Source: JAZKFT01 sp039925965
GTDB taxonomy: Bacteria > Bacteroidota > Bacteroidia > Chitinophagales > Chitinophagaceae
Reading direction: 5' to 3'
DNA length: 64,000 nt
Assembly: GCA_039925965.1 (NCBI GenBank)
Contig: JBDSXW010000050.1
Location: 1-64,000 of the forward strand
In this document: one piece after another, positions 51,086 through 59,779 of the stretch
Position numbering within the stretch: position 1 is the stretch's first letter
How the letters are laid out: each line of letters opens with the position of its first letter
Notes under the pieces: generated by a model
The model's input: the letters and a program-made list of their open reading frames with translations, nothing else
Told to the model about the DNA's origin: nothing
Databases searched by the model: none
Position numbers and translations under genes: made by a program

Positions 51086-53221
51086 CTAATCTACCGGGCA
51101 GGTAAAAATTATTTGTGAGCCCGATCCGGGACTTGACATGAGTGCTAATTTGCCACCGCTTTGATGAGCTCGTTTCTGCATGTTCTTAAGTCCATTGCCG
51201 GCCTTTGCATGTAATGTATCAAAGCCAATTCCATTGTCTTTTACCAGCAGGTTTAGTAAATGGTTCTCTTTGGTAAAGTCAATGGTAATGGTAGAGGCGT
51301 TGGAATATTTAACGGCGTTATTAACGGCTTCTTTAAATACGAGGTACAAATTTTTACGTTTGTCCATTGAGAGGCGAGTGCTGTTAACTTTGTCCGAAAC
51401 ATTAAAATTTAATTCAATATTTTTAAGTTCCGCCAATGGCAAAGCGTACTCCCGCATCCTGAATACAACCTCCTCCATACTGTCTTTTTCGGGCTGGATG
51501 CTCCAGATCATGTCTTGCATAGATGACACAATAGCACGGGACGAAGTGCCTATCTGCGTAAGCATACTTTTCATTTTAACCGTATCGCCTGAATTATCCC
51601 ACATGGCCATTTCGCTATGAAGGGCAATACTGCTCAGTGTAGAGCCGAGTTCGTCGTGGAAGTCGGCTGCAATATTTGACCGGATTTTTTCAAGCTCCAG
51701 TAATCTTTTAAGGCGATAGCGGCGATAATAAAAAACAAACGTAATGAGACTTAACACAATACCCACAGCCAGCAATAGCTGGTTACGACGTTGCAGCGAA
51801 AGTTCCAGGTTTTTGAGTTGGTTCTGCTGGCTGAGGCTTTGCAATTTCATTTCGGTAACGACACTGGCTTTATTATAATTTTCAAGCGATAGTTGGCTAA
51901 GCGAATCTTTTTGTTTCAGGTTATTAAGTTGCAGGCGGTCTAATGATGTTTCTTTATTCATGTTTGCAAGCTGCAACAGATTGATGCGATTTTTATCCGT
52001 TAGCCCGGCGACCTGCAGTTTATTTAAGTCATTGTCTTTTTGAAGTGATACTATTTCCAGCTGCTTTTTTTCGGTTTCCAATTCTGTTTTGTATGCGGCG
52101 TCCATTACAGCTATTCTTACAATGCTTGATTTTGAGGTGATACTGTCTTTTACCGATAGATATTTTTTAAAATATTCGTTTGCCAACTGGTAGTTGCCTG
52201 TTTTTTCATAACAATTGGCCAGCACCTGGTCCGTTAGCCATTCGATACTTTTTATTTTGTACCGCTGGTTTAAGGCCAGGCAATTAAGACCATACCCGAT
52301 CGCCGATTCATATTCGCCGGTTGCCTGCGATGCTGCAGCGAAATTACTAAAGCTATACACCCGCCCCCGGGGATTGGCGGCAGTATCCTCCACCTCGTAA
52401 GCCTTTTTGTAATAAGTCATGGCATTAGCTGGTTCCTTTGCTTTTAAATAGACGTTACCTATGTTGTTATTGGCCAGCACCTGAAAAAAACGGCTGTTTG
52501 GGTTTTGAGATAAATAATCCTTGTAGTAGCCAATAGCAGCCTGGTAATTTCCGAGGTTCTCTTCTACATTGCCAAGGTTCATTAAAAGATCCACGATGGG
52601 GCCGGTTTTCAGGTGTAAGGCCTCATCGTAAGCCGGAAGCAAATATTTCCTGGCTTTTTCATATTCCTCAATCCGTTTGTAAATAAGGCCGATCCAGTTG
52701 TTTAGCTGCATTACCAAAAATGGATCATTTATATTGGCTGTTAGTTTTAAACCTTCCAGCAAATTTTCCATGGCCCTCGGGTAGTCAAATTTCGATACAT
52801 ACGTGACACCTAAACCAAACAGGTTTTTTGCTTCATTTTCAATATCCCCTGCTTTACGTGCATACGCTATGCCTTTCAAACTTAGTTCGAGCGCGGCGTC
52901 GAATTTTAGATGTTCGTGATTGAAACTTCCCAGGTCGTAACAGGCAGCAGCAGCTTTGGACCATTCTTTTGCATTTATAGCCGCCTCTAATGTTTGTTCG
53001 GTTGTAACTACTGTGGTGTCGGGATCTTCATCGAAGTTGTCGTAGTCATTTTCAGGTACAACTAAGCGTTCTTCTGAAGATTCATCATCTGTACCCGATC
53101 CGTTGTCGTAGTTCTGGCAATATTCATCTACAAGAAAATTGCCAGCGCCGTTTTTGACCGGTCCAATGGGAAGGCACAAAAAAAGCAACGATAGCAAGCC
53201 TGCTAAATGATATGAATGCAT
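51086..53221 (-). CDS. TPR-containing sensor histidine kinase (HisKA_3 type)
   Basis: A 711-residue sensor. Signal peptide (LAGLLSLLFLCLPIGPV), a short acidic linker (NGSGTDDESSEERLVVPEND), about seven tetratricopeptide repeats (residues 75-370; for example AKNLFGLGVTYVSKFDYPRA, LLMNLGNVEENLGNYQAAIG, NNIGNVYLKAKEPANAMTYY), a coiled coil, one membrane helix (LLLAVGIVLSLITFVFYY, about 490), the HisKA_3 dimerisation domain with the phospho-acceptor in NIAADFHDELGSTLSSIAL and a HATPase_c domain (FKEAVNNAVKYSNAST, VKDNGIGFD, GNGLKNMQKRA). The periplasmic TPR part should sense a protein or peptide partner. It is paired with the NarL regulator downstream. Confidence 0.92.
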   Translation of the reverse strand: MHSYHLAGLLSLLFLCLPIGPVKNGAGNFLVDEYCQNYDNGSGTDDESSEERLVVPENDYDNFDEDPDTTVVTTEQTLEAAINAKEWSKAAAACYDLGSFNHEHLKFDAALELSLKGIAYARKAGDIENEAKNLFGLGVTYVSKFDYPRAMENLLEGLKLTANINDPFLVMQLNNWIGLIYKRIEEYEKARKYLLPAYDEALHLKTGPIVDLLMNLGNVEENLGNYQAAIGYYKDYLSQNPNSRFFQVLANNNIGNVYLKAKEPANAMTYYKKAYEVEDTAANPRGRVYSFSNFAAASQATGEYESAIGYGLNCLALNQRYKIKSIEWLTDQVLANCYEKTGNYQLANEYFKKYLSVKDSITSKSSIVRIAVMDAAYKTELETEKKQLEIVSLQKDNDLNKLQVAGLTDKNRINLLQLANMNKETSLDRLQLNNLKQKDSLSQLSLENYNKASVVTEMKLQSLSQQNQLKNLELSLQRRNQLLLAVGIVLSLITFVFYYRRYRLKRLLELEKIRSNIAADFHDELGSTLSSIALHSEMAMWDNSGDTVKMKSMLTQIGTSSRAIVSSMQDMIWSIQPEKDSMEEVVFRMREYALPLAELKNIELNFNVSDKVNSTRLSMDKRKNLYLVFKEAVNNAVKYSNASTITIDFTKENHLLNLLVKDNGIGFDTLHAKAGNGLKNMQKRAHQSGGKLALMSSPGSGSQIIFTCPVD

Positions 53222-53252
53222 GCAAATCTGTTTATAAATGGGGACTGAATTC

Positions 53253-53283
53253 TAAAGTTAATTGATTGCATTTTGTGAACCAA
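53253..53283 (-). promoter_or_regulatory. probable promoter of the TPR kinase gene
   Basis: Read leftward, TTG (53283-53281), 20 bases, TAACTTTA (53260-53253), one mismatch from TAnnTTTG, 32 bases before the ATG at 53221. Confidence 0.5.
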
Positions 53284-53430
53284 TTTTCGCAGTATAAAAG
53301 CTGTAAAGCTAGCAATTAACCCGAAGCCTGAGTTACTTGTCACGAGCGCCAGCAAAAATCCAGGGAGCAGTATGCCGCGTCAAAGTTCCTAAGTTTAAAA
53401 ATGTCTGGATCGGCAATTACTTTCACAAAT

Positions 53431-54663
53431 TCAGACCAGCTTCTTCGCAACTTTCCCAATGGTAAGGCCTTGAACAATAATCGAGAACAGGACAATGATA
53501 TAGGTTATGGTTACGAACATTTCGCCAAACATTTCTTTGGGTAGCGATAATGCAAGGGCCACCGAAATGCCCCCGCGCAAGCCGCCCCAGGTGAGGATTT
53601 CTACGGCGTTTTTTTCAAATGTCTTTTTGTATTTCAAGACCGTTATCGGCAACCAAACGGATACAAGACGGGCCAGTAGCACAATGACAATTGAGATCAG
53701 GCCCAGCCATAAATAAATCCAGGTGAAATTAATAACCAGCATCTCCATACCGATCAACAAAAACAAAATGGCATTCATTATCTCGTCGATCATTTCCCAG
53801 AATTTATCTACGTAGTCACGGGTTTCATCACTCATACCCAACTTACGTCCCTTGTTGCCAATCATGATACCCGCAACCACCATCGCCAACGGACCGCTTA
53901 CATGTAACTTATCGGCCAGCATATAGCCGCCCATTACAACTGCCAGGGTAATCATCACTTCCACTTTGTAATTATCAATTGTTTTTAACGCCCAAAACCC
54001 TACATACCCCAGCAGGACCCCGAACAAAAGCCCGCCTCCCGCTTCTTTTAAAAATGTCAGGAGGATATCAACTCCTGAAAGATTCTGAATACCAGCCTGG
54101 ATGATTTCATAGATACTGATAAATACCACAACAGCCACTCCATCATTAAATAGGCTTTCACCACTGATTTTGGTTTCCAGTGACTTTGGAATATTGGCTT
54201 GCTTCAGGATTCCCATTACCGCAATCGGGTCGGTAGGTGAAATCAAGGCGCCGAACAGCAGGCAATAAATAAAACCCACCTGTAAATGAAAAGCCATGCA
54301 AAGCAAGTATAGCAGGGAAGCAACGACGAAAGTAGAAATGAGCACCCCAATTGTGGAGAATGTAAGAATTGTAGTCCTTTCCTTTTTTATTTGGTTCATG
54401 TTAATATGGATGGAACCCGCAAAAAGCAAAAAGCTCAACATGATTTTCATCAACACGGTATAAAAATCGACCGACTTAATCAAATTTGTGGTATGGCTAA
54501 ACCATGTAGCATTCACTTTGCCGAGCAAAACAATAATTAAAGAGGCAACCAATGCAATGATCATCACCCCGATGGTGTTCGGCAATTTCAAAACACGAAA
54601 ATTGACATATCCAAACACGGCGGCCATCACGATTATAATAGCAAACGAATTATACAATTCCAT
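53431..54663 (-). CDS. CPA1-type sodium/proton antiporter (NhaP-like)
   Basis: A 410-residue membrane protein with about 12 helices of the monovalent cation:proton antiporter-1 family. Landmarks: FGALISPTDPIAVMGILKQ, the ion-binding ND motif region GESLFNDGVAVVVFISIYEI, and LTWGGLRGGISVALALSLPK near the C-terminus. The C-terminal cytoplasmic regulatory tail of longer members is absent. It exchanges Na+ (or K+) for H+ at the inner membrane, for pH and salt tolerance. The gene faces away from a second antiporter gene at 54945 across a 281-base shared regulatory region. Confidence 0.9.
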   Translation of the reverse strand: MELYNSFAIIIVMAAVFGYVNFRVLKLPNTIGVMIIALVASLIIVLLGKVNATWFSHTTNLIKSVDFYTVLMKIMLSFLLFAGSIHINMNQIKKERTTILTFSTIGVLISTFVVASLLYLLCMAFHLQVGFIYCLLFGALISPTDPIAVMGILKQANIPKSLETKISGESLFNDGVAVVVFISIYEIIQAGIQNLSGVDILLTFLKEAGGGLLFGVLLGYVGFWALKTIDNYKVEVMITLAVVMGGYMLADKLHVSGPLAMVVAGIMIGNKGRKLGMSDETRDYVDKFWEMIDEIMNAILFLLIGMEMLVINFTWIYLWLGLISIVIVLLARLVSVWLPITVLKYKKTFEKNAVEILTWGGLRGGISVALALSLPKEMFGEMFVTITYIIVLFSIIVQGLTIGKVAKKLV

Positions 54664-54907
54664 ACTTCAAAATTAATTTTGCGAATTTACATTTATTTAC
54701 CCCGGCAAAAAGCCTTATGCAAGAGATGTAGCTCAGCCGCAGCCCTATTAATTCCTTTGAGCTAATGGGTTCGCCCCGATTCGGGTAAATTACAGGCTAT
54801 TCTATTCTTCCTCCTGCTAATTCCCTTTATAAACCATGCCTTTTGCCAGCTTCCCCGGTATTAATTCCGACCAATGCTGCGATACGGTTTTATTGTTGCG
54901 ACATCCC

Positions 54908-54915
54908 TAAATTTG
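54908..54915 (+). promoter_or_regulatory. -7 element of the CPA2-like antiporter gene
   Basis: TAAATTTG matches TAnnTTTG and lies 29 bases before ATG 54945. A clear -33 TTG at the right distance was not found; TTTTATTG at 54889-54896 is the nearest candidate. Confidence 0.45.
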
Positions 54916-54944
54916 CCGGGCGGCAAAGAAAATGAAGGCCCATT

Positions 54945-56195
54945 ATGACGACAGCGATTATTATTACTTTATGTGTGTTATTACTTCTGGCCTATGTTTT
55001 CGACCTTACATCAGGTAGAACCAAAATACCTTCGGTGATTTTGTTATTGATTTTAGGGTTTGGTGCGAGATATCTTGCCCAACTGTTAGAACTAACCATG
55101 CCCGACCTCACGCCACTTTTGCCCATCTTTGGTACCATTGGGTTAATTCTAATTGTGCTGGAAGGGTCACTTGAGTTGGAGTTCAATAAGTCAAAGGCGC
55201 CACTCATTAGAAAATCATTTATAACTTCCCTGCTTCCGATGATTGCATTGGCTTTTCTGCTATCTTTTCTCTTTCAATATTTCGCAGGATCCACATTCAA
55301 AAATGGTTTGATCAACGCGGTCCCTTTTTGCATTGTGAGCAGTGCCATTGCAATACCCAGTGTAAAATCGCTTATAACTTTCGATAAAGAGTTCATCATT
55401 TATGAAAGCAGCCTGTCTGATATCCTTGGCGTATTATTTTTTAATTTTGTGTCCGTCAACAACAATATTGGCCTCCACTCCCTGGGAAATTTTGGATTAG
55501 AATTAATCGTTATAACCATTGTTTCATTCGTGGCTACGATCGGGCTTGCATTTCTGCTCAACAAGATCGACCACCACATAAAATTTGTTCCCATCATTTT
55601 ACTGATCATTCTAATTTATTCTATCTCCAAGATTTACCACCTGCCGGCGCTCGTTTTCATTTTGCTTTTCGGATTGTTTCTTGGCAATCTTGACGAAATG
55701 AAGCATAATAAATGGATTAAGAAATTGAAGCCGGAAACACTGGACACAGAGGTTCAAAAATTTAAGGAATTAACGATCGAGGGCGCATTTTTAGTAAGGG
55801 CCATTTTCTTTTTGCTTTTCGGTTACCTGATCCAGCCTGCCGAGATTCTCAACACCGGCACCTTAATTTGGGCGATTGTGATAGTAGCTGCCATTTTTCT
55901 TTTTAGGGCGGTCCAACTAAAACTTTCAAAGCTTCCATTTTTGCCGCTTTTATTCATTGCACCACGGGGATTGATCACTATTCTACTATTCCTTGCAATT
56001 GAACCCAACCAAAATATTCCTATCGTGAATAAATCATTAATCATACAGGTCATTGTACTTACTTCATTGGTGATGATGGTTGGGCTCATGCGAAATAAAA
56101 ACGCGAGCGAGGAATTGGTGCCCAATACACTTGCAGACGATCATCAAAGCGCTTTTCCTGAGTCAATTAAGAATGAATCAAATAGGCAGGCATGA
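54945..56195 (+). CDS. cation:proton antiporter (second, CPA family)
   Basis: A 416-residue, roughly 12-helix Na+/H+ exchanger-fold protein. Visible features are PDLTPLLPIFGTIGLILIVL (typical early segment with LEGSLELEF after it), VPFCIVSSAIAIPSVKSLI, YESSLSDILGVLFFNFVSV (the S-D pair takes the place of the ND motif), and FIAPRGLITILLFLAIEPNQ at the C-terminal half. It is distant from the neighbouring NhaP-like protein, and the ion it moves cannot be told. No TrkA-N or TrkA-C domain is fused, unlike Kef-type proteins. It converges with the MscS gene, 50 bases away. Confidence 0.82.
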   Translation: MTTAIIITLCVLLLLAYVFDLTSGRTKIPSVILLLILGFGARYLAQLLELTMPDLTPLLPIFGTIGLILIVLEGSLELEFNKSKAPLIRKSFITSLLPMIALAFLLSFLFQYFAGSTFKNGLINAVPFCIVSSAIAIPSVKSLITFDKEFIIYESSLSDILGVLFFNFVSVNNNIGLHSLGNFGLELIVITIVSFVATIGLAFLLNKIDHHIKFVPIILLIILIYSISKIYHLPALVFILLFGLFLGNLDEMKHNKWIKKLKPETLDTEVQKFKELTIEGAFLVRAIFFLLFGYLIQPAEILNTGTLIWAIVIVAAIFLFRAVQLKLSKLPFLPLLFIAPRGLITILLFLAIEPNQNIPIVNKSLIIQVIVLTSLVMMVGLMRNKNASEELVPNTLADDHQSAFPESIKNESNRQA

Positions 56196-56245
56196 TAAGA
56201 ATTGTTCTTTCAGGTAGATAAAGGGGAGACACAGGTAACGAATTT

Positions 56246-57151
56246 CTATTCATTTATTTTCGTCGCAGCAACGACCGGCAGCACTTCGTCCAGCGGCTTC
56301 CCACCTTTAATTCCAAAATCCAATGTGCGGATCGGAAAAGGTATCACGATATTATTTTGATCATAGGCATTCTTAATATTCATGATGGCCTGATTGGTAG
56401 CGGTCCAATAGGCGGGTTGCTCCGGATTCTTCAGCCACAGGCGAATCACATAATTGATAGCGCTGTCGCCAAACTCCTTATAATACATGGTTGTTTCATC
56501 TTCCGCACTCAAGCCCTCAATATCTTTTACTGCTTCCAGGGTGATCTGCCGAACTTTTTCCAGGTCTTCACCGTAAGACACCCCTATCTCCAGGTCCAGT
56601 CTTCGTTTGCCCAGCATCGAGTAATTTTCTATCGGGTTCTGAAACACATTTTTATTGGGCAAAATAACCATTTGCCCCTGAAAGGTCAACAGCACGGTAT
56701 CCCTCAGGTTTATATCGGTAACTTTTCCCATATAATCTCCAATTTTGACAATATCTCCAATGTGAATCGGGCGACGGAAGGAAATGAAAATACCTGAAAT
56801 AAAATTAGCCGCAATATCCTGAAAAGCAAAGGCCAGGGCCAATCCGATTAACCCGGCACCGGCCAGGATGGATGTCACCGCTTTATCAAGCTGAAGAATA
56901 CTGAGCACGACAAAAAGCGTAATACCAATACAGGAAAGGTAAATCGCCGTGGCAAGCAAACTATTAAAAGCGGTGTTTTTGGAAATCTTATTGGCAAGCT
57001 TCTGTGAAATCTTTTTTATGCTTCGGGCTAAAAACAGCCCCAGGATAAATACAAGTGTAGCCAGTAAAATGTTAGGCAACATTTTAATGAAACCGTGCAT
57101 CCAAACCGATAACTTTTGCATAATCAGCTTATACGCTTCATTCAGATTCAT
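56246..57151 (-). CDS. small-conductance mechanosensitive channel (MscS family)
   Basis: A 301-residue MscS protein of standard size: three membrane helices, with the pore-lining TM3 GAGLIGLALAFAFQDIAANF followed by ISGIFISFRRPIHIGDIVKI, then the beta domain (GKVTDINLRDTVLLTFQGQM, VILPNKNVFQNPI) and the C-terminal alpha/beta vestibule (VIRLWLKNPEQPAYW, NNIVIPFPIRTLDFG). It opens under membrane tension to release ions during hypo-osmotic shock. Its place beside two cation/proton antiporters forms an ion- and osmo-homeostasis group. A MITE-like element begins 49 bases upstream of its start. Confidence 0.92.
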   Translation of the reverse strand: MNLNEAYKLIMQKLSVWMHGFIKMLPNILLATLVFILGLFLARSIKKISQKLANKISKNTAFNSLLATAIYLSCIGITLFVVLSILQLDKAVTSILAGAGLIGLALAFAFQDIAANFISGIFISFRRPIHIGDIVKIGDYMGKVTDINLRDTVLLTFQGQMVILPNKNVFQNPIENYSMLGKRRLDLEIGVSYGEDLEKVRQITLEAVKDIEGLSAEDETTMYYKEFGDSAINYVIRLWLKNPEQPAYWTATNQAIMNIKNAYDQNNIVIPFPIRTLDFGIKGGKPLDEVLPVVAATKINE

Positions 57152-57199
57152 ATAAATAATTTAAGTGTTTAAACAGGTTTTCAACTAAGTAAATACCAC

Positions 57200-57335
57200 G
57201 GGTGCATTTAGTATTGTCGCAGCCTTTTTGGGGCCCTATCCCCTCCCGAAATAATCGGACTAAATGCCGGGCTGCCTCTCAGTAGTCCTTCAATTATTTT
57301 GACAATTTTGCAAAACGACAATTTTAAATGCACCC
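57200..57335. repeat. MITE-like palindromic repeat, copy 2
   Basis: A 136-base element with terminal inverted repeats GGGTGCATTTAGTATTGTCG (57200-57219) and CGACAATTTTAAATGCACCC (57316-57335), 18 of 20 complementary. The internal part is GC-rich on the left (GCAGCCTTTTTGGGGCCC) and AT-rich on the right. Copy 1 (7703-7817) shares the right 55 bases at about 80% and the left GCAGC-T-run block. No coding capacity. It lies in the promoter-proximal gap of mscS and after the Crp/Fnr gene. Confidence 0.7.
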
Positions 57336-57495
57336 TTTACCTCAAGTCAACAGCAAATTTGCAGGAGACTCATCAGGTGCTTTAGCAATGGCAGCAATTG
57401 CAAAAACGATTACAGACAAGTTTAGAAGATACGGTGCTGATAGTGATCCGGTCTTCCGAATCAGTCAAACAGTCACCGATAATATAATCACCGAA

Positions 57496-58182
57496 CTAGA
57501 AACCTTCGGCAATAATTTGAAGCAGGGGTTTATTTTTTATGATTACTTTCCTTGCTTCAGTGGCAAGTATGCCCTGTTTCTTAAAAAATGAAATTACCCG
57601 AACGACTGTTTCTTCAGTGGTTTCCGAATAAGATGCAATATCTGCTTTTGACATGGTAATGGGCGATTCCTTACCGCCAATTTTGTATTTTTCATTTAGA
57701 ATAAGTAGTATCAAAGCAACCCGTTCCTTTGCAGATTTGTGAGACAGGGAACCGATTAAATTAATCCACACATTAAATTCAAAGCTTAGGATCTCCACGA
57801 GGTTGAACGACAAATTGGGAGACCTTTTGGCGATATCTAAAAACTTCCTGCCGTTGTATGCATCAATCTCACTTTCTTCCAAACCAATGGCAGAGACCGG
57901 ATGCTTTTCATGGCATAATAATGGGCGAAAGCCAAAATATTCACCCGGCGTATATATGTACACAATACGGCCATTGCCATTTTCCCCTGTCTGCTCAATT
58001 TTTATTTTTCCTTTTTTTACACAGTAAACTGCCCTCGGGACGCTTCCTTCCCGATATAATTCTTCGCCTTTTTTTAGACGTATGGTCGTAGATATGTCGT
58101 GCAATTCATTCATGTAAACTGGCAACACCTCATTAAATAGCTTGTCGCTTTTGAGATGGTATTTTGATCTATCAAAATTCAT
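57496..58182 (-). CDS. Crp/Fnr family transcriptional regulator
   Basis: A 228-residue regulator with an N-terminal cyclic-nucleotide-binding-fold sensor domain (RLKKGEELYREGSVPRAVYC, KKGKIKIEQTGENGNGRIVY, IYTPGEYFGFRPLLCHEKHP) and a C-terminal Crp-type helix-turn-helix (MSKADIASYSETTEETVVRV, ISFFKKQGIL). The N-terminal Cys cluster of oxygen-sensing FNR is absent, and the cAMP-contact Arg-Ser-Ala motif is not evident, so its signal is unknown. Just upstream is an Fnr-box-like palindrome (58201-58218), suggesting autoregulation. Nearby genes for a universal stress protein, a hibernation factor and ion pumps may belong to its regulon; this is inference. Confidence 0.9.
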   Translation of the reverse strand: MNFDRSKYHLKSDKLFNEVLPVYMNELHDISTTIRLKKGEELYREGSVPRAVYCVKKGKIKIEQTGENGNGRIVYIYTPGEYFGFRPLLCHEKHPVSAIGLEESEIDAYNGRKFLDIAKRSPNLSFNLVEILSFEFNVWINLIGSLSHKSAKERVALILLILNEKYKIGGKESPITMSKADIASYSETTEETVVRVISFFKKQGILATEARKVIIKNKPLLQIIAEGF

Positions 58183-58183
58183 A

Positions 58184-58218
58184 CAAAATTAATTTTCAAT
58201 GGTTGACAGTCATCAACC
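58184..58218 (-). promoter_or_regulatory. Fnr-box-like palindrome and -7 element before the Crp/Fnr gene
   Basis: GGTTGACAGTCATCAACC (58201-58218) contains TTGAC-N4-ATCAA, one base from the Fnr consensus TTGAT-N4-ATCAA, with an extra GC pair on each side. It lies 19-36 bases upstream of ATG 58182. Read leftward, TAATTTTG (58191-58184) matches TAnnTTTG but is only one base from the ATG, so it would give a leaderless message and may be fortuitous. Confidence 0.55.
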
Positions 58219-58836
58219 TTTCTGAATTGAAGTTAGCTTTTCTTTGTACTAATAAGTGGCGCACTCGCAACCCAGGAAATTTACCATCATAATTGTTAAT
58301 GCTTACATCTGCTGTTCACTAAAACAAAATCGCTCTTAGGTTTAAACATTGTAGATTCACCCGATTTCGCACGAAATTTATTTATCAGCCTCATCGGGAG
58401 GTGTTTATGCTGATCACTGATGTGGTAGCTTGCAGGGGGTATTAGAACGAAGGATGGAAACACCTATTAGGCGGATACGGCGGATATTTTGCAGATACTT
58501 TGTTTATTATCAAATTGTAATGCCCGGCAGTTTTTTAGCAATTGCTGAAAACCAGGCACCGTGACCAATTCCCGGCTTTTCCGCTTGCGAACGACAGCTG
58601 GTTACAATTCCGGTCCATAGGGGTTCCGCCGACAAAAAGGGGCTGTAATTCAAGTTAAAACCTTCCGTTGACCGCAGCTGCCTTTTTCGCGGATTGAAAA
58701 TGTAATATCACGCAAACCGGCGGCTTTAACAACTTGCTGTACAGCGGTTTGTTGCGGGGCGTTTGCAGGAATAATTGCAACTAAAGACCATTTGGGTCTT
58801 GATACTAATTTTCCAATCACCACAAAATGACTACCG
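58219..58836. other. long gene-free region before the universal stress protein gene
   Basis: 618 bases without a supported gene on either strand; all frames are broken by stops. AGACCATTTGGGTCT (58788-58802) is a palindrome with 5-bp arms about 35 bases before the stress-protein start and may be an operator. An imperfect TAATTTTC lies at 58806-58813. The rest shows no repeat or RNA gene that I can recognise. Confidence 0.35.
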
Positions 58837-59769
58837 ATGAACTATCAAATAAAAAATATACTGGTACCAGTCGATTTTTCAGATGCTGCCAATAACGCAC
58901 TACAGGTTGCAGTGGCCATGGCGAGCCGGCATAAAGCAGTAATACACCTATTGCATGTCATGTTACCGCAGGTATATATTGACCCTACGGGAATGTACGC
59001 GCCCATGCAAGAGTTTGAACAAAATTTTATGGACGACGCCAGAGAAAAATTAAGTAAGCATAAAGCGGCCATCCGAAAAACCAACGAGGTGGAAGTTACC
59101 ACCGAGATAGGAGTAGGTAGTGTGGCAATTTGCGTAAGCAACTATGTTCTCAATAACCAAAAAGATTTAGTGGTAATGGGTACTCATGGCATATCAGGCT
59201 GGAACGAATTCTTTCTCGGCTCGAATGCGATGGCTACCATAAAGGAATGCAGTTGCCCGGTGCTAACCATTCCTCCGTCATTTAAAAAACGCACATTTGA
59301 TTCGATTTTGTACCCGATCAGGAATGTGGAAGGCGTGGTGGAAAAATATGACTATATCAAACCGATTGTCGAAAAAAATGATGCCCAGATTCACCTGCTG
59401 GGGGTTGCGCAAGAGGATGATGAATATGAATCCACCCTGTTAAGCAATAAGCTAAAAGCAGTACGGGAAGCTATTGCCCACGATAATCAATATATTTCTT
59501 ACGAAACCTACCAATGCACCAACATCGCCTCGAAAATTTTAGAAGTTGCCCATACAAGAAATGATGATATAATAATCATTAACGCCACCCTGGATAAGGC
59601 CTGGTATAATTTCTTCGGCGGCAGTTATACACAACAAATCGTAAACCATTCCAAAATTCCCGTACTTGCCGTTAAGCCGGCCCTTACCCCTGATTTAATA
59701 CAACAACGGGAGGTGTTTTTTGCAACAGAAGCCCAACACTATCGACCGCTTGAAATACCACCGCTTTAA
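58837..59769 (+). CDS. tandem universal stress protein (two UspA domains)
   Basis: A 310-residue protein with two UspA folds. Domain 1 (residues 4-148) starts IKNILVPVDFSDAANNALQV and keeps the ATP-binding signature VMGTHGISGWNEFFLGSNAM (G-x2-G-x9-G-S). Domain 2 (about 155-290) is degenerate: the signature is NATLDKAWYNFFGGSYTQQI, so it probably does not bind ATP and serves for dimerisation. Bacteroidota tandem Usp proteins are induced by stress and low oxygen. The stop is followed after 10 bases by the GNAT-nitrilase gene, so the two form an operon. Confidence 0.9.
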   Translation: MNYQIKNILVPVDFSDAANNALQVAVAMASRHKAVIHLLHVMLPQVYIDPTGMYAPMQEFEQNFMDDAREKLSKHKAAIRKTNEVEVTTEIGVGSVAICVSNYVLNNQKDLVVMGTHGISGWNEFFLGSNAMATIKECSCPVLTIPPSFKKRTFDSILYPIRNVEGVVEKYDYIKPIVEKNDAQIHLLGVAQEDDEYESTLLSNKLKAVREAIAHDNQYISYETYQCTNIASKILEVAHTRNDDIIIINATLDKAWYNFFGGSYTQQIVNHSKIPVLAVKPALTPDLIQQREVFFATEAQHYRPLEIPPL

Positions 59770-59779
59770 AACATAAAAA

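Noticed and set aside
54721..54800. tRNA-like stretch (ATGTAGCTCAG ... GGGTTCGCCCC)
   Set aside because: It has a D-arm-like and a T-loop-like phrase, but no acceptor stem or anticodon stem can be paired around them.
57328..57591. Rightward 87-codon frame between the MscS and Crp/Fnr genes
   Set aside because: It begins inside the right terminal repeat of the MITE-like element (the ATG is part of AAATGCACCC), runs into the 3' end of the Crp/Fnr gene on the other strand, and resembles no family.
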